Source of the DNA: a virus
Reading direction: 5' to 3' (one strand)
DNA: 20,606 bases
Virus record (IMG/VR): IMGVR_UViG_3300010885_027232
Span: 1 to 20,606 of that record
The position numbers and the translations under genes were made by a program. Below the pieces are notes generated by a model. The model did no database searches. It was not told where the DNA came from and saw only the letters and a program-made list of their open reading frames with translations. Below, one piece after another: positions 18,976-20,606 of the stretch. The first letter of the stretch is position 1. The number at the start of each line of letters is the position of its first letter.

Positions 18976-20252
18976 AAAAGTATTTTAGAGAGTTAGAGGT
19001 ACTCTTCAAAACCCCTGAATCTATCTTAACCTATATTGATAAAATAGAGGCTTTAAGAGAGAAAATTACAGAACCTGAACAATCTACTCAATTTGTAAAT
19101 TTGATTAGAGAAAAGGTTCAAGCTGAAGCCATACAAGCTGTTATCAGAAACAATGGTGGAATGATAGCTATGGCAACAGGTTCAGGTAAATCTAGAGTAG
19201 CAGTAGAATTGGCTAAATATTATACTGATAATAATACTCCAATGGCTCTTTTAGTTCCTACTGAAAAACTTAGAGATGAGAATTGGTTAGAAGAGTTTGA
19301 AAAGTGGGATGCTAAGACTTGTTGGGCAGGTACAATCAGAATGTGTTATGCTTCTGCATCTAAAGTGGTAAATAATGCTTTTAAATTAGCTATACTTGAT
19401 GAAGGTCATAACATTACAGAGCTAGCATCTGAATTCTTTATTAACAATGATGTTGAAAGAACAGTGCTACTTACTGCAACTCCTCCTAATGACCCTATTA
19501 AAGTGGACATTCTTAGGAGATTGGGTATTAACCTTGTTTATGAATTGACTTTAGACCAAGCTGTTAGGTTAGGATTTGTAGCACCATACAAGATTACTGT
19601 TGTTACAGTACCTTTGGATAATGTCACAAAGAATGTTCCAGGTGGTAACAAAGCTAATCCTTTTATGACTACAGAATCAGGTACTTACTCTTATTTAAAC
19701 AAGAGAATTCAAGCAGCTATGTTTGACCAAACTCCACAAGGAAAACGCAGATTACAATTTGCGATATTAGGTAGAATGCAATTCATCTATAAGATTCCTT
19801 CTAAAACTGCAGTAATCAAGTTTTTGCTTGATAAAGTAATTGCTAAAACAGACAGAACACTCATCTTTTGTGGTAATATAGAACAATCTGAACAAGTTTG
19901 TCCTTCATTTTACCACTCTAAATCTAGTAGTGTAGCTTATGATGCTTTTAAGAATGAGAGTATTAATAGATTGTCTTGTGTAAAAGCAGTCAATGAGGGT
20001 CATAATTTTCCTGGTATTGATTCTGGTATTATAGGTCAGTTAAACTCTAAGGAGAAAGACTTGGTACAAAGAATTGGTAGATTGATTAGGTTTAGACCTG
20101 GCCATGAAGCACACTTGTACATAATAGTTTCTGAATCAACTCAAGATGAGAAATGGTTAGAAACAGCTATTGAAAACTTAGATCAATCTAAAGTAGAGTA
20201 TATAAGAATTGATAACTTAAAAAAGAGATATGAAAATAAATCCACAAATTAA
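18972..20252 (+). CDS. SF2 DNA/RNA helicase (DEAD/DEAH-like)
   Basis: 426 residues. Motif I MIAMATGSGKSRVA (64-77), Ia ALLVPTEKLRDENW (92-105), motif II ILDEGHNI (141-148), motif III LLTATPPND (166-174), motif IV TLIFCGNIEQSEQ, motif V-region KAVNEGHNFPGIDSGI, motif VI QRIGRLIRFRPG (366-377). The DEGH box and ATGSGKS loop match SF2 helicases of the crAss replication module (a known core gene). It probably unwinds origin or fork DNA. Starts by ATGA overlap with the preceding gene; its last 23 bases overlap the next gene. Confidence 0.92.
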   Translation: MKKYFRELEVLFKTPESILTYIDKIEALREKITEPEQSTQFVNLIREKVQAEAIQAVIRNNGGMIAMATGSGKSRVAVELAKYYTDNNTPMALLVPTEKLRDENWLEEFEKWDAKTCWAGTIRMCYASASKVVNNAFKLAILDEGHNITELASEFFINNDVERTVLLTATPPNDPIKVDILRRLGINLVYELTLDQAVRLGFVAPYKITVVTVPLDNVTKNVPGGNKANPFMTTESGTYSYLNKRIQAAMFDQTPQGKRRLQFAILGRMQFIYKIPSKTAVIKFLLDKVIAKTDRTLIFCGNIEQSEQVCPSFYHSKSSSVAYDAFKNESINRLSCVKAVNEGHNFPGIDSGIIGQLNSKEKDLVQRIGRLIRFRPGHEAHLYIIVSESTQDEKWLETAIENLDQSKVEYIRIDNLKKRYENKSTN

Positions 20253-20606
20253 AGCAGTATTACAAGAATATAATATTCCTGTAGCTGATGGTATAGCTTA
20301 TCTTTTATCAATATTCTTTGATTGCAGACCTTCATACACTCCCACTCTTTTAATTCAAAGAATGAATGTTACTAACATTCTTGGCATTGATGCTAATAGA
20401 GAAGTTATTTGGCATATTCCTTTATTTGAAGGAGAAAGCCAAACTAAATGGGATTGGGTTAAGGAATGGAATGCAGAATTTGGTAATGTCAATAAGAAAA
20501 GAAAAGCTCCAGACAAGGACTGTATCACTAGAATGAAAGCATTTTTTGCTGACAATCCTGATGTGAGAAAAGAAGATGTCATTGGAGCTACTAAAATGTA
20601 TTTCAG
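20230..20606 (+). CDS. Conserved hypothetical protein, 5' part (gene runs off the window)
   Basis: ATG 20230, overlapping the helicase by 23 bases; 125 codons visible, frame open at the edge. MKINPQIKAVLQEYNIPVAD, GIAYLLSIFFDCRPSYTPTL and LIQRMNVTNILGIDANREVI, then WHIPLFEGESQTKWDWVKEW and a charged part with KKRKAPDKDCITRMKAFFAD. Looks like a helical replication-module protein of crAss-like phages, with no motif that names a function. Coupled by overlap to the helicase. Confidence 0.65.
   Translation, partial: MKINPQIKAVLQEYNIPVADGIAYLLSIFFDCRPSYTPTLLIQRMNVTNILGIDANREVIWHIPLFEGESQTKWDWVKEWNAEFGNVNKKRKAPDKDCITRMKAFFADNPDVRKEDVIGATKMYF

Noticed and set aside
1-20606. Alternative genetic code (stop-codon reassignment)
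   Set aside because: Genes end with TAA, TAG and TGA at expected positions with sensible spacing, so the standard code fits.
1-20606. CRISPR array, insertion sequence or integrase/attachment site
   Set aside because: No regular repeat-spacer series, transposase motif or integrase was seen; the only tandem repeats are the three AT-rich units at 7356-7450.

Overview
The window reads as a segment of a tailed double-stranded DNA phage of the crAss-like group (Crassvirales) that infects a Bacteroidota host. The evidence is a large terminase with the GKSRRKGYS-type ATPase loop followed directly by a crAss-type portal protein, a family A DNA polymerase next to Dda-like and SF2 helicases, AT-rich DNA, promoters resembling the Bacteroidota TAnnTTTG box, and start codons without clear Shine-Dalgarno sequences. 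No integrase or lysogeny module is visible. All assignments rest on reading the sequence and recalled family knowledge; no database search was run.

Two transcription arms diverge from about 7312-7967. The left arm (minus strand, 7311 down to 1) is a tight operon of virion and packaging functions: small hypothetical proteins, a winged-helix protein, an HU/IHF-like protein, a Cys-rich protein, a DUF1573-like protein, a GH108 lysozyme, a 48-residue protein, three further small proteins (one DUF5856-like), terminase large subunit and the start of the portal gene. Many of these genes overlap by 1-4 bases as TAATG or ATGA. The right arm (plus strand, 7968 to the end) begins with an SSB-like OB protein and a run of small, probably early, genes (membrane peptides, a secreted peptide, a lipoprotein-like peptide, a degenerate HNH-like protein). 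It continues with a replication block: a conserved 212-residue protein, Dda-like helicase, DUF3127-like OB protein, two small proteins, DNA polymerase A, a short protein, SF2 helicase and a truncated gene at the edge.

The most striking feature is a phage-encoded tmRNA (ssrA) at about 13138-13544. Its two ends form an alanine-type acceptor stem (G3-U70 wobble, A73). It also has a tmRNA-type GGCTTTGA segment, a canonical T-arm, a P2a helix and an in-frame tag starting GNTNN after AATTGG. The tag would be 45 codons long, ending AMVA, which is far longer than host tags.

The tmRNA lies inside a hairpin-rich, gene-poor stretch (12873-13720). Other apparently structured RNAs lie at 7604-7648, 7777-7875, 8910-8990 and 9703-9833. 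An 18-base motif, TCAAAACCCTCACTTATT, occurs four times on the plus strand, each time just after a hairpin or terminator and ahead of a transcription unit. It is probably a phage early promoter. Three 31-32-base tandem repeats at 7356-7450 may be iterons or operators. Together these suggest an early arm built from terminator-promoter modules that express both small proteins and noncoding RNAs, including a phage copy of the ribosome-rescue RNA.
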